This document shows, piece after piece, positions 44,901 through 52,635 of a stretch of 64,000 nt of DNA. Location of the stretch: NCBI GenBank assembly GCA_964649895.1, contig CAZYRX010000003.1, forward strand, positions 30,856-94,855, written 5' to 3'. Each line of letters opens with the position of its first letter. Positions within the stretch are counted from its first letter, which is position 1. The translations under genes were made by a program, and so were the position numbers. Source of the DNA: Halanaerobium sp964649895 (GTDB lineage: Bacteria > Bacillota > Halanaerobiia > Halanaerobiales > Halanaerobiaceae). The notes beneath the pieces are model-generated. The model had not been told where the DNA came from. It did no database searches and saw only the letters and a program-made list of their open reading frames with translations.

Positions 44901-45524
44901 TAAAGCTCTGTGTCTGAATTCACTAACCTTGCCGTAATCAACTAGTTCTGCCAGGTCTTCATAGTCCATAACCTCTATTTTTTGGTACTCATGAGAAGTT
45001 CTAAAACCATCAAAAAAGTGAACAAAAGGAACACTAGATTTGATTGAAGCTAAATGTGCTACTCCAGCTAGATCCATAACTTCCTGAACACTACCGGAAG
45101 CCAACATAGCTGCACCTGTTTGACGTGTTGCCATAACATCAGAATGATCACCAAAAATTGAAAGAGCATGTGTAGCAACTGTACGAGCACTAACATGGAA
45201 AACTCCTGGTAATAATTCACCAGCTATTTTGTACATGTTAGGGAGCATTAAAAGTAAACCCTGAGAAGCTGTAAAGGTTGTTGTTAAGGCCCCTGCTACC
45301 AGTGATCCGTGAACTGCACCTGATGCTCCTCCCTCTGACTGCATTTCACTCAGTTTAACCCGCTGACCGAAAATGTTTTTCCGTCCGTGAGCACTCCATG
45401 TGTCAACTAATTCAGCCATAGGTGATGAAGGAGTTATAGGATAGATTGCTGCTACATCAGTAAATGCATATGCCACATGGGCTGCAGCAGTGTTTCCATC
45501 CATGGTCTTCATTTGTTTTGCCAT
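41994..45524 (-). CDS. nifJ: Pyruvate:ferredoxin (flavodoxin) oxidoreductase
   Basis: Homodimeric single-chain enzyme of 1176 aa that splits pyruvate to acetyl-CoA, CO2 and reduced ferredoxin; central to anaerobic fermentation. Domain order: alpha-type pyruvate-binding domain with YPITPSSPMAE (about 29), gamma-type domain (about 415-620), two [4Fe-4S] ferredoxin clusters (CIQCNQCSLACP about 686, CTGCGVCADVCP about 745), beta-type TPP domain with CAGCGETAYAK (about 810) and GDGWAYDIGFGG (about 966), and the fourth cluster Cys in DGMGCS. All cluster ligands are present. Start ATG 45524 behind GGAGGGAAATTTATA. Monocistronic, strong promoter and terminator. Confidence 0.97.
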   Translation of the reverse strand: MAKQMKTMDGNTAAAHVAYAFTDVAAIYPITPSSPMAELVDTWSAHGRKNIFGQRVKLSEMQSEGGASGAVHGSLVAGALTTTFTASQGLLLMLPNMYKIAGELLPGVFHVSARTVATHALSIFGDHSDVMATRQTGAAMLASGSVQEVMDLAGVAHLASIKSSVPFVHFFDGFRTSHEYQKIEVMDYEDLAELVDYGKVSEFRHRALNPEHAVTMGTAQNPDIFFQAREASNRFYDAVPDIVEEYMQEISELTGREYHPFNYVGAEDAKYVIIAMGSVTDTIEETVKYLVDKGEKVGLIKVRLYRPFSEKYFMKALPETAEKIAVLDRTKEPGAVGEPLYEDVRSLFYDKEVRPEVIGGRYGLSSKDTTPTHIKAVYDNLRKDNPKNHFTLAINDDVTHTNLEPKEHINTSPEGTVRCKFWGFGSDGTVGANKNAVKIIGNNTDKYAQAYFSYDSKKSGGVTVSHLRFGDEPIKSTYLIDQADYVACHKESYVDKFDMVSDLHEGGTFVLNCTWSEDELDENLPAEMKKYIADNDIKFHIIDAVKIAQEVGLGGRINMVMQTVFFKLADIIPVDEAVEYLKEAIKDTYGHKGDKIVEMNYKAVDKALDALVKVDVPAEWSSAEAVEEKEEEDIPEFVKNVVEVVNRQEGDKLPVSTFVGREDGHFPPGLSKYEKRGIAINVPDWLDDVCIQCNQCSLACPHAVIRPFLLDEEEAANAPEGFKTLDAKGKQLEGLQYKIQVSPYDCTGCGVCADVCPVGALDMKPFAEMVEQEADNWDYAKNEVTIKDDLMDPVNIKGSQFQEPLLEFSGACAGCGETAYAKLVTQLFGDRMLIANATGCSSIWGGSAPVSVYTTNKDGHGPAWANSLFEDNAEYGYGMFLATEQIRSKVADLMEEAIELNLDEELNELLKEFLDNMQNGEKTKELRNKMMPLLAKYSDNEVIAEIVDRKEFLTKKSQWIFGGDGWAYDIGFGGLDHVLASGDDVNVLVFDTEVYSNTGGQSSKSTPTAAAAKFAASGKKIKKKDLGQMAMTYGYVYVAQISLGANMNQAIKAIAEAEAYDGPSLVIAYAPCISHGLKDGMGCSVTQEKDAVKAGYWHLYRFNPEFKDEGKNPFSMDSKEPTGDFREFLLSEVRFSSLQKTFPEIAEELFEHAEEDAKERYKSYKRLEEAYAPDEE

Positions 45525-45577
45525 TATAAATTTCCCTCCTATTATAAGGTAAGTTTTTTATAGTAATTTCCTATTTA

Positions 45578-45606
45578 AGTATAATACTTTACAATTCTGC
45601 TGTCAA
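45578..45606 (-). promoter_or_regulatory. Promoter of nifJ
   Basis: TTGACA (45606-45601), 17-bp spacer, TATACT (45583-45578) on the minus strand. Confidence 0.88.
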
Positions 45607-45638
45607 ATACTTAACACTATTAATTTAAGGCTTTTGAG

Positions 45639-45660
45639 GTATTCTAAATTATTAGAATAC
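45639..45660. repeat. Perfect inverted repeat upstream of nifJ promoter
   Basis: Arms GTATTCTAA and TTAGAATAC with a 4-nt spacer, 33 bp upstream of the nifJ -35 element, in the place expected for an activator site. No U-run follows. It does not resemble the Rex-like sites. Confidence 0.6.
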
Positions 45661-45688
45661 TTCGAATAGAAATAATGAATTTAAAGTA

Positions 45689-46300
45689 TTAAGAAAGCTT
45701 TTTGGCATTCATAATATAAATGGCTTTATTTAAATATTCATGCTCTGTTTTAAAGTTGTTATTCCCTATCTTTTTTTCTAGTGTTGAAGGATCAAAAAAA
45801 TTAACAGGCTCACCCGCTATTCTTTCAAAAAAGATGATCACTTTAGTTAAAAAAGCAGCTGGATCGAACTCTAGTATAAATAAATCACCTTGTTTTTTTA
45901 AAACTCGTCTAGCTTCTGCCAAGGCAGAACTTACATCTCTAAAATGGTGAAGTGCATCGGAGATTGTAATATAATCAAATTGTTCATCAGCAAATGGAAG
46001 AGCTGCTCCATCTGCAAGAACATGTTCTACTTTTTTGCTGTACTTTTTATTTTTTGATTTTTTAAGCATTGCTGAAGATGGGTCTGCAATTGTCACAGCG
46101 AAGTTATCAGGCAGATATTTAACGAATTCTCCTGTGCCTCCTCCTAGATCAAGTAATTTTATTTTTTTTTCAAGCTTTCTCTTCTTGTTTTCCATTTCGA
46201 CTCTTTTTACACTGTCTGCAAGTTCTACTAAAGTTTTATGGTGACCGGTAATTTTCATTGCCTGATCAAATATTGGGGCTGCAAAGGTAAATAAATCCAT
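45689..46300 (-). CDS. Class I SAM-dependent methyltransferase (UbiE-like)
   Basis: 203 aa with the Rossmann methyltransferase motifs: LLDLGGGTGEFVKYLP (motif I, about 49; GGGTG instead of the commoner GCGTG), VTIADPSSAMLKKS (motif II), DYITISDALHHFRDVSSAL (about 110) and LKKQGDLFILEFDPAAF (about 137). Resembles UbiE/COQ5 types but the substrate is unknown; quinone biosynthesis is not indicated by neighbours. ATG 46300 behind AAGGAGGGTTACT. Convergent with nothing; it lies between nifJ and divergent envelope genes. Confidence 0.82.
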   Translation of the reverse strand: MDLFTFAAPIFDQAMKITGHHKTLVELADSVKRVEMENKKRKLEKKIKLLDLGGGTGEFVKYLPDNFAVTIADPSSAMLKKSKNKKYSKKVEHVLADGAALPFADEQFDYITISDALHHFRDVSSALAEARRVLKKQGDLFILEFDPAAFLTKVIIFFERIAGEPVNFFDPSTLEKKIGNNNFKTEHEYLNKAIYIMNAKKLS

Positions 46301-46496
46301 AGTAACCCTCCTTTCGTCCTATTTATTATACTCTATTTTTAAGCTGAATCTTCTCTTTTTCTGTCTTCAATATATAATTATACATCTAAATTAGTAATTC
46401 ATCTGTTAAATTAAATGCATAATTTTCAATTGCAGGAAATTAAAGCTCTGCAGAGAAAGTATATATTAACACCAAATTACTAGGGGGGCATTAAAA

Positions 46497-47840
46497 TTGA
46501 AAAAAATATTTTCTATATTATTAATTATTATGTTTTTGATTCCAGCTGCAGTTTCTGCAGATAGAGGTTCAATTCCATATGAGATAAGTGCTCGAATTTT
46601 TGAACCTACTCAAGATACTTTGATTGCATGGAATGGTGAAGAAGAAATATTAATTCTTTCTACTGAATTATATTCTTCTAAAAAAACTAAAGTTCTTGAA
46701 GTATTACCACTCCCAGCAGAACCGATAGTAGAAGAATCAAGCCGTGAAATAATAAGAAAAGCAGAAAGATTTTTATTTGAATCTACAAATGTTATTTACG
46801 AGAGACCGCTGCTGGATCTGCGATCAGATTCGAGAAGTGCTGAGCCGGCAGGTGAGGTAGTACAGGAAATTGTAATCGGCTCACATGACATTGCTGTTAC
46901 TAAAGCTCTAAATGCCGATCAATTTACAGATTGGGTAAATTCTTATCTTAAAGAAAAAGGCAATGATAATCCGATAATCCCGACCGAATTAGCGGAAACA
47001 ATAAAAAACTATCTGGATAGAGGCTTTAATTATTTTGTGTTTGACATTATAGAACTGGATGAGGAACCAATATTTAACGAAGCTATTTCTTACAGATTTA
47101 AAACTGATAGATTATACTATCCACTTGAAATAACAAAATCTGATCAGGGAATAAGTACAATCAATTTAATAATATTGTCAAACCAGAATATGCTTAATTT
47201 CGATGGCATAGAAAAAGAAAGAGTAAAAACAGTTATGGGTCCTGTTTTAATAGATAATCGCGAAATCGAGGAAATTTCAGCTGATCTAGCAGAACTTTTC
47301 AATAAAGATGAAAATAATGAACTGCAAGAGATACCTACTTCAATAGTAAGTTGGAAGATAAGAGATGACCTGGCTAATTTTCATGATGATCTGCTGGTAG
47401 GTAATGATCTTAGCAAATTAAAAGGCCAGATAATCGAATATAAGGGAACAGATTACTATGACAGCCTCCGTTTTCCCGATTATCCATTTGAGACTGATAG
47501 AGAAATTGAATATTTAAATGGAAAAGTTGAAGAACGGGTAGGGACAAGAATGCATCCCTGGCGTGCTTATGCGGTAGATGGCTATGCATTATTCAATGCA
47601 GAAACAGCAAACTTTATTACAAACTTTGCTGCTCTTGGAGATAATGTGACCCTTAAAGGATATTATGATAGCGGTAATATTATCATGAGAGATCCTTTTG
47701 ATAAGATGCCGGTAGTTATTGAGATAGAAAAAGCCTTTTTTGTTACAGAAATTATTGGCTGGGAATATTATACAGGAAGACCTATGAACAGTTATGGCCA
47801 GCTGATTGATAAAAGAATTGGTTTCTGGCTGAAACGATAA
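46497..47840 (+). CDS. Exported DUF2330-like protein
   Basis: 447 aa. Signal peptide MKKIFSILLIIMFLIPAAVSA (the first codon is TTG, 8 bases after AGGGGGG). The mature protein begins DRGSIPYEISARIFEPTQDTLIAWNGEEEILILST, a pattern I recognise from uncharacterised DUF2330-type exported proteins, with LEVLPLPAEP (about 73) and NYFVFDIIELDEE (about 180). No cysteine after the signal, no C-terminal anchor. Function unknown. The C-terminal third (about 300-447) is a separate part with GRPMNSYGQLIDKRIGFWLKR at its end. It is probably cotranscribed with the small exported protein 27 bp downstream. Confidence 0.65.
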   Translation: MKKIFSILLIIMFLIPAAVSADRGSIPYEISARIFEPTQDTLIAWNGEEEILILSTELYSSKKTKVLEVLPLPAEPIVEESSREIIRKAERFLFESTNVIYERPLLDLRSDSRSAEPAGEVVQEIVIGSHDIAVTKALNADQFTDWVNSYLKEKGNDNPIIPTELAETIKNYLDRGFNYFVFDIIELDEEPIFNEAISYRFKTDRLYYPLEITKSDQGISTINLIILSNQNMLNFDGIEKERVKTVMGPVLIDNREIEEISADLAELFNKDENNELQEIPTSIVSWKIRDDLANFHDDLLVGNDLSKLKGQIIEYKGTDYYDSLRFPDYPFETDREIEYLNGKVEERVGTRMHPWRAYAVDGYALFNAETANFITNFAALGDNVTLKGYYDSGNIIMRDPFDKMPVVIEIEKAFFVTEIIGWEYYTGRPMNSYGQLIDKRIGFWLKR

Positions 47841-47867
47841 TCTTAATTAAAAGGAGAAACTCTTATT

Positions 47868-48350
47868 ATGAATAAAAAAGTTTTTCTCATTTTAAATTTA
47901 ATATTATTTATGATTATTTTTACTGGAGCTGTGAGAGCAGAAGAAGGAAATTATTATCTGCAGACAAGCCTCCACACTTTTCATTATAGTGATAAAAATT
48001 ATCAAAATAATCAGCAGAGACTGCTTGGACTTGAATATCATTATCCAAATAATAATTTATTTGGCATCAGTTATTTCAAAAACACTTATGAACAGTCGAC
48101 TCGTTATTTTTACTTTGGAAGACATTATGAACTTTATAATTTCAAGTATTTTAATTTAACTGCAAAGTTAACATTTGGCATAGTTGATGGATATGATAAC
48201 AGCAGTGGTGAATATAATACCTGGATGCATGATATGGAAACTTTTCCTGGATTTGTATTCGGAATTGGCATAGAAAAAGACCCATTTAGATTGGAAGTAA
48301 TTCCATTTGCTGATGCAGGTATAATTATACTGACTGGTGTAAAATTCTAA
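47868..48350 (+). CDS. Exported beta-barrel-like protein
   Basis: 160 aa. Signal peptide MNKKVFLILNLILFMIIFTG, cut near VRAEE. The mature part alternates aromatic and polar residues in short strands (LGLEYHYPNNNLFGISYFKN, STRYFYFGRHYELYNF, NLTAKLTFGIVDGYD) and ends in VKF, with the terminal Phe that outer-membrane proteins use for insertion. This fits a small 8-strand outer-membrane barrel. The layout recalls PagP-like barrels of Proteobacteria but catalytic residues were not matched. ATG 47868 with AAAAGGAG. It follows the DUF2330-like gene. Confidence 0.6.
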   Translation: MNKKVFLILNLILFMIIFTGAVRAEEGNYYLQTSLHTFHYSDKNYQNNQQRLLGLEYHYPNNNLFGISYFKNTYEQSTRYFYFGRHYELYNFKYFNLTAKLTFGIVDGYDNSSGEYNTWMHDMETFPGFVFGIGIEKDPFRLEVIPFADAGIIILTGVKF

Positions 48351-48394
48351 TCCTATTTAAATTCTATAGGAAATTTTGTTTTAGCTAAAAATAT

Positions 48395-48436
48395 AACCCC
48401 TCCCGATGGATTTAAATATATCCAGGAGGGGTTTTG
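48395..48436 (+). terminator. Strong terminator between convergent genes
   Basis: AACCCCTCC/GGAGGGGTT stem enclosing a second TGGAT/ATCCA stem, followed by TTTG. Symmetrical enough to serve both the plus-strand envelope pair and minus-strand ugd. Confidence 0.88.
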
Positions 48437-48563
48437 TCTGTTCTGGTTTAAAAATTATGATTTCAAAACTTTTATGAAAAATTAAGTTTATCTATAACAA
48501 TTAAATTTTTTTAGCAAAGATTATTCAAAATTTTTGAAAGCTGATTTAATGATCAAAGTTAAT

Positions 48564-49730
48564 TTAATTATTATTAAAGAGATCCCTTGTATACAATTTA
48601 TCCTCAACATCTTTGATATCATCTGCAATCCTGTTTGCAATAATAAGGTCTGATTTTTCTTTAAAATCTTTTAGATCTTTAATAACACGTGAACGATAAA
48701 ATTCCTCTTCATCCAGAGCTGGCTCATAAACAATGACTTCTATTCCCTTTGCTTTAATTCGTTTCATTACTCCCTGTACAGAAGACTGCCTAAAATTATC
48801 TGAATTCTTCTTCATGGTTAACCTGTAAACTCCAACAATCTCGGGTTTCTTTTTGATTATCATTTCAGCAATATGATCTTTTCTAGTTCTATTTGCATCT
48901 ACAATTGCCTGCATTATATTATTAGGAACATCTTTATAATTAGCAAGCAGCTGTTTTGTATCTTTGGGCAGACAGTAGCCCCCATAACCAAAGGATGGAT
49001 TATTATAATGGTCTCCAATTCTTGGATCAAGACCAACTCCCTCGATAATCTGCTTTGTATCGAGATTGCGTATTTCGGAGTAAGTATCTAATTCATTAAA
49101 AAATGCAACCCTCATAGCAAGGTATGTATTTGCAAATAATTTAATAGCCTCAGCTTCAGTGGAATCAGTAAATAACACAGGTATATCTTCTTTTATTGCA
49201 CCTTCTACTAATAAATCAGCAAACTTCTCTGCTCTAGATGACTGTTCCCCTACTATTATTCTTGAAGGATATAAATTATCATAAAGTGCATTGCCTTCTC
49301 TCAAAAATTCTGGAGAAAATATGATATTTTCTGTATCAAATTTTTCCCTCAGTTCTTCTGTATAACCAACAGGAACCGTTGACTTTATAATCATCACTGC
49401 ATCTTCGTTCAGAGATAATACATTAGCTGCAACTGCTTCGACTGTTCTTGTATTAAAATAATTTTGATCTGGATCATAATTTGTTGGTGTGGCAATAATA
49501 ACAAAGTCAGCCTCTCGATAAGCTTTATAAGGATCTGTTGTCGCCTTTAGATCTAAGTCCTTGTTTTTAAGGTATTCTTCAAGCTCAGCATCCACAATCG
49601 GTGATTCCTTATCATTTATCATATCAACCTTTTCCTCTAAAATATCAACAATTGTAACTTCATGATTTTGAGCCAAAAGAACCGCATTTGACAATCCAAC
49701 ATAACCAGCACCTGAAACAGTTATTTTCAT
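48564..49730 (-). CDS. ugd: UDP-glucose 6-dehydrogenase
   Basis: Makes UDP-glucuronate for polysaccharides. 388 aa, the short type, the same length as E. coli Ugd. NAD-binding KITVSGAGYVGLSNAVLLA (1-19), SPEFLREGNALYDNLYPSRII (about 138), KLFANTYLAMRVAFFNE (substrate Lys and Asn, about 200) and the catalytic Cys in GYGGYCLPKDTKQLL (about 252). Start ATG 49730 has GAGGTG nine bases upstream; a TTG four codons earlier touches it. It lies downstream of the wzz-like gene with a terminator between, so is probably a separate unit in an envelope region. Confidence 0.94.
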   Translation of the reverse strand: MKITVSGAGYVGLSNAVLLAQNHEVTIVDILEEKVDMINDKESPIVDAELEEYLKNKDLDLKATTDPYKAYREADFVIIATPTNYDPDQNYFNTRTVEAVAANVLSLNEDAVMIIKSTVPVGYTEELREKFDTENIIFSPEFLREGNALYDNLYPSRIIVGEQSSRAEKFADLLVEGAIKEDIPVLFTDSTEAEAIKLFANTYLAMRVAFFNELDTYSEIRNLDTKQIIEGVGLDPRIGDHYNNPSFGYGGYCLPKDTKQLLANYKDVPNNIMQAIVDANRTRKDHIAEMIIKKKPEIVGVYRLTMKKNSDNFRQSSVQGVMKRIKAKGIEVIVYEPALDEEEFYRSRVIKDLKDFKEKSDLIIANRIADDIKDVEDKLYTRDLFNNN

Positions 49731-49871
49731 CCTTTTCAACACCTCATCTAATATAATTATCTACTTTTAGTATCTGCTTATATGAGCTATATTTTTAATC
49801 AAATATTAGAGATAAATATCTAAAAGTATATCTAACACTATTTAGTTTATTATAAAAATCTTCCAATTTCA

Positions 49872-49904
49872 AACATTAAACCCCTTCTTTTAAGAGAAGG
49901 GGTG
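49872..49904 (-). terminator. Terminator downstream of wzz-like gene
   Basis: ACCCCTTCT/AGAAGGGGT stem with a 6-nt loop, then TTTAATGTTTG on the minus strand, about 90 bp after the wzz-like stop codon. Confidence 0.75.
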
Positions 49905-49990
49905 ATAAAATCTAAGTGATTTGTACTCAATCCTAAAATATCTTTACACTGATTATATAGATGCATTTTTCTAGATTAAATACAGCTCTT

Positions 49991-50836
49991 TTATTCTTTT
50001 TCCTCTTCTTCTTTCATGAATTCTTTGAAGAATACTATAAATATAGCAAGCATGAATGCCAGCACAGCAGCAATAGCAATATTAAGCTTTATGTTTGGAC
50101 TGACTGGGTTTTCGGGTGAATATGGAGAATCTATTGTTTGTAGAGGATAAAATTCAAGCAGCTGCTGCTTTTCTTCTTGGATTAATAGTCTCAGTTCTTG
50201 TCTTGATTTTTTTAAAGAGGCATTTTCTTCTAATAAACTCTTTACAGTTTCATAATTAGCTGCTTCCCTATTTTCTTCAATCAAATCATTATTTTTATCT
50301 ATAGATTGATTTATTCCCTCTAAATCTGACTCTAGATTCTTAACAAATTCTTCTTTATTATTAATTATTTTAGAAAAATATACTTCAGAATTATTTTTAT
50401 ATTTATTAATAATATTTTCTGCTATTTTTACAGCAGTACCTGCTTCACGATAAGTTACAGATAAACTAATTATAGAGGTGTTACTTATATGTGAAGCATT
50501 TATATTATTATTAATAAAAGATCTTAATTCTCCTGACGATAAATCTATTCCCACTTCCTCTATTATTCCTTTGATTAAATCATTACTCTGCATCATCTGT
50601 ACAGCTGAGCTCGGTTGGCTGTAAATACCTTCATAATTAGAAAGCTGAATTTTAGCTTCAGTTTTATATTCTGCCTCTATAAAATAACTGCTGAATATAA
50701 ATGCTGCTAAAACCGCTAAAACTACAAGGCCAACAATAAACCATTTATGATTCCAGATTAATAGTATGTACTCTCTTAAGTCTATTTCATATTCATCATA
50801 ATATTCTCGTGAGTAATCCTCATTCTTTGAATTCAT
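49991..50836 (-). CDS. Wzz-type polysaccharide chain-length determinant protein
   Basis: 281 aa inner-membrane protein with one helix near each end (HKWFIVGLVVLAVLAAFIF, about 30-48, and LNIAIAAVLAFMLAIFIVF, near 255) and a long periplasmic coiled coil between (EEFVKNLESDLEGINQSIDKN ... LLEENASLKKSRQELRLLI). The Pro-rich TIDSPYSPENPVSPNIK before the second helix is the Wzz/GumC signature. No tyrosine-kinase domain is fused. It sets the length of exported or O-antigen-like polysaccharide. Start ATG 50836 with GGCAGGAGATATT; an upstream in-frame ATG adds 33 residues without a ribosome site. Confidence 0.85.
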   Translation of the reverse strand: MNSKNEDYSREYYDEYEIDLREYILLIWNHKWFIVGLVVLAVLAAFIFSSYFIEAEYKTEAKIQLSNYEGIYSQPSSAVQMMQSNDLIKGIIEEVGIDLSSGELRSFINNNINASHISNTSIISLSVTYREAGTAVKIAENIINKYKNNSEVYFSKIINNKEEFVKNLESDLEGINQSIDKNNDLIEENREAANYETVKSLLEENASLKKSRQELRLLIQEEKQQLLEFYPLQTIDSPYSPENPVSPNIKLNIAIAAVLAFMLAIFIVFFKEFMKEEEEKE

Positions 50837-50974
50837 AATATCTCCTGCCTTCAGAATAATTTTAATTTTTCTAAATTCCAATCTGATTTTATAATAAAAG
50901 AGAACATTATTCAATTTATTACAAATGTTTTTCAAAATAAAACTTTAATTTTAGAAACTTATATATCTTTTTGC

Positions 50975-51006
50975 TGATATAAAAAAGCAGCCCTCAAGAC
51001 TGCTTA
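50975..51006 (-). terminator. Terminator of the repeat-containing exported protein
   Basis: AAGCAG/CTGCTT stem with a 9-nt loop and a TTTTTATAT tail on the minus strand, 110 bp downstream of the stop codon at 51118. Confidence 0.8.
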
Positions 51007-51036
51007 ATTGATTGATTAACTTTTTATTTGACCATT

Positions 51037-51056
51037 CTCGGGGCAAGCCCACGAGG
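51037..51056. repeat. GC-rich imperfect palindrome
   Basis: CTCGGGGCAAGCCCACGAG can fold into a 7-bp stem (CTCGGGG with CCC-A-CGAG, one bulged A). It is a GC-rich island in AT-rich surroundings, lies between a gene and its terminator, and has no U-run. It may be a scattered palindromic repeat or an insertion-sequence relic. Confidence 0.55.
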
Positions 51057-51117
51057 TTTGCGATCAGAATTAAGATTCTATCACTAAAACTATCTGATAT
51101 TATACCTATAAATAATT

Positions 51118-51759
51118 TTAATTACCGAGCTCTAATCTCTGCAGATAATTTAAATTCAGTTCAAAAATCTCACCTGCAGCAGGCCAAACAATAAGCTTAT
51201 TTTGAGCAAAATTAGCTTTAATATCTTCTCCCTGTTTTCTATCTATAAGATATAAATTTTCATTTTTAAGATATTCAATACTATTAATGTTGCTAAATTT
51301 AACATTAAGTGGACTACCCAGAGAAGTTTGAATACTTATACTCTCAACCATTAAATTTGCATAATAATAATCACCATTATTGATTTTAATAGAAACTGAT
51401 TTATTATCATTGAAACCCTGGGGATTACTCAAATCCAACAATTTTAAATCTTCTTTATTAATAACTAATTCTTCTCCATCACTCGAAAATCGCAGATTGC
51501 CCAGTATATTGCCGCTAAACCTGTTATTTTCAACAGCTTTAAGTAAAAATAGATTGTTTTCTTCTTTAACTATTTGTTTTAAATAATTGCTTTGAATATT
51601 TATTTCAGCATAAGAAGTTTTTATTTTTAAACTATCATTTAGTAATTCTCCACGATAAGAATCACCATTCTGAAGAGTTATTTTATCTGCTGATACCATA
51701 AAAGTAGTAGTAAATATTATTAGTAAAAGCAGAGAAATAACATATATTTTATTTCTCAT
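51118..51759 (-). CDS. Exported protein with four short beta repeats
   Basis: 213 aa. Signal peptide MRNKIYVISLLLLIIFTTTF, cut near VSA. The mature protein has four related units of about 45 residues, each of the form polar strand, Gly-Asp or similar turn, then an Ile/Leu-rich strand: KITLQNGDSYRGELLNDSLK, NNRFSGNILGNLRFSSDGEE, SVSIKINNGDYYYANLMVES and EDIKANFAQNKLIVWPAAGE. This looks like a beta-repeat protein; no enzyme motif is seen. Start ATG 51759 with GGAAGGAGCATTAAT. It follows the YvlD-like gene by 25 bp and is probably cotranscribed. Function unknown. Confidence 0.62.
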   Translation of the reverse strand: MRNKIYVISLLLLIIFTTTFMVSADKITLQNGDSYRGELLNDSLKIKTSYAEINIQSNYLKQIVKEENNLFLLKAVENNRFSGNILGNLRFSSDGEELVINKEDLKLLDLSNPQGFNDNKSVSIKINNGDYYYANLMVESISIQTSLGSPLNVKFSNINSIEYLKNENLYLIDRKQGEDIKANFAQNKLIVWPAAGEIFELNLNYLQRLELGN

Positions 51760-51784
51760 ATTAATGCTCCTTCCAGATACACTT

Positions 51785-52126
51785 TTATTGTTCGAATAAA
51801 CTGTGTAAGATACTGGACACAAAACTTACTATTATTGAACCTATTAAAGCTGACAAAAAACCACTTACATAAAATCCTGGTACTAAAACTGATGTTAAAG
51901 AAAGCATAATTGCATTAATTACTAATAAAAATAATCCGAAGGTAATAATAGTAAATGGTATAGTTAATATAGTAAATATTGGTCTAATAAAACCATTGAC
52001 AAATCCTAAAACTACTGCTGCAAAAAATCCAGCCCAGACACCTGTTATCGTTATACCAGGCAGTAGATAAGCCGCAGCCAATAATGCAGCCATTGTTGAT
52101 AAAACTTTAGCAAAAAAATGTTCCAT
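51785..52126 (-). CDS. YvlD-like membrane protein (COG1950, phage-holin-4-like)
   Basis: 113 aa made almost wholly of four membrane helices (LSTMAALLAAAYLLPGITI, AGFFAAVVLGFVNGFIRPIF, TFGLFLLVINAIMLSLTSVL, GFLSALIGSIIVSFVSSIL). The NGFIRPIFTILTIPFTIITFGLF stretch (about 44-66) is the family hallmark. Despite the phage-holin name, members are chromosomal housekeeping proteins linked to envelope stress in B. subtilis. ATG 52126 behind GGAGGGGATCACCA. Confidence 0.88.
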   Translation of the reverse strand: MEHFFAKVLSTMAALLAAAYLLPGITITGVWAGFFAAVVLGFVNGFIRPIFTILTIPFTIITFGLFLLVINAIMLSLTSVLVPGFYVSGFLSALIGSIIVSFVSSILHSLFEQ

Positions 52127-52554
52127 TGGTGATCCCCTCCATTGTATTATTCTATATTTAGTTATATGTAAATTTTATTACTATTTATTACTATTAAAAT
52201 ATAAATTTGATTTACTGTATAAATATAGTCTTTTTATTTATTTCTATGTCGAGTTAAATTCTCCCCCAAAAAAATTTAAAAATAAGGTTTATCTTGTATT
52301 TTGCTGAGTTATCTTGATAAACATTCTCTCTTTTTATTTTAAGAAATTAATTCTCAAATGGCTATTTACCTTTGTTCAATTTATTATATCATTAATTTAG
52401 AATCAACTACAAAAAAACTTCTTAAGATTATTTTAATAATATTTTTATAAAAATTGGAATAATAAAAAAACTCTGTAATTTAGAGAAGGAAAAAGCTGAT
52501 TAATCGCGAAAAGAATAAAATAGATAATATTTTAATATTTTTATAATAATTTTG
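52127..52554. other. Divergent AT-rich intergenic region
   Basis: About 430 bp between the YvlD-like gene and the cysK promoter. No coding sequence, tRNA, riboswitch or strong hairpin is seen; only a small CTCTGTAATTTAGAG dyad near 52471-52485 that may form a weak stem. Confidence 0.5.
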
Positions 52555-52583
52555 TTGACAAAATTAGTCAGGTATATTATAAT
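52555..52583 (+). promoter_or_regulatory. Promoter of cysK
   Basis: TTGACA (52555-52560), 17-bp spacer and TATAAT (52578-52583): a full consensus promoter, with a leader of about 45 nt. Confidence 0.92.
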
Positions 52584-52635
52584 TTAAATCACAGTAAAAT
52601 ACTCAACTTTACTTCAATATTCTAGGAGGAAAAAT

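Noticed and set aside
51012..51194. Small plus-strand open frame at 51012-51194.
   Set aside because: No ribosome site, overlaps the exported protein gene and the GC-rich palindrome, and its translation has no protein-like character.
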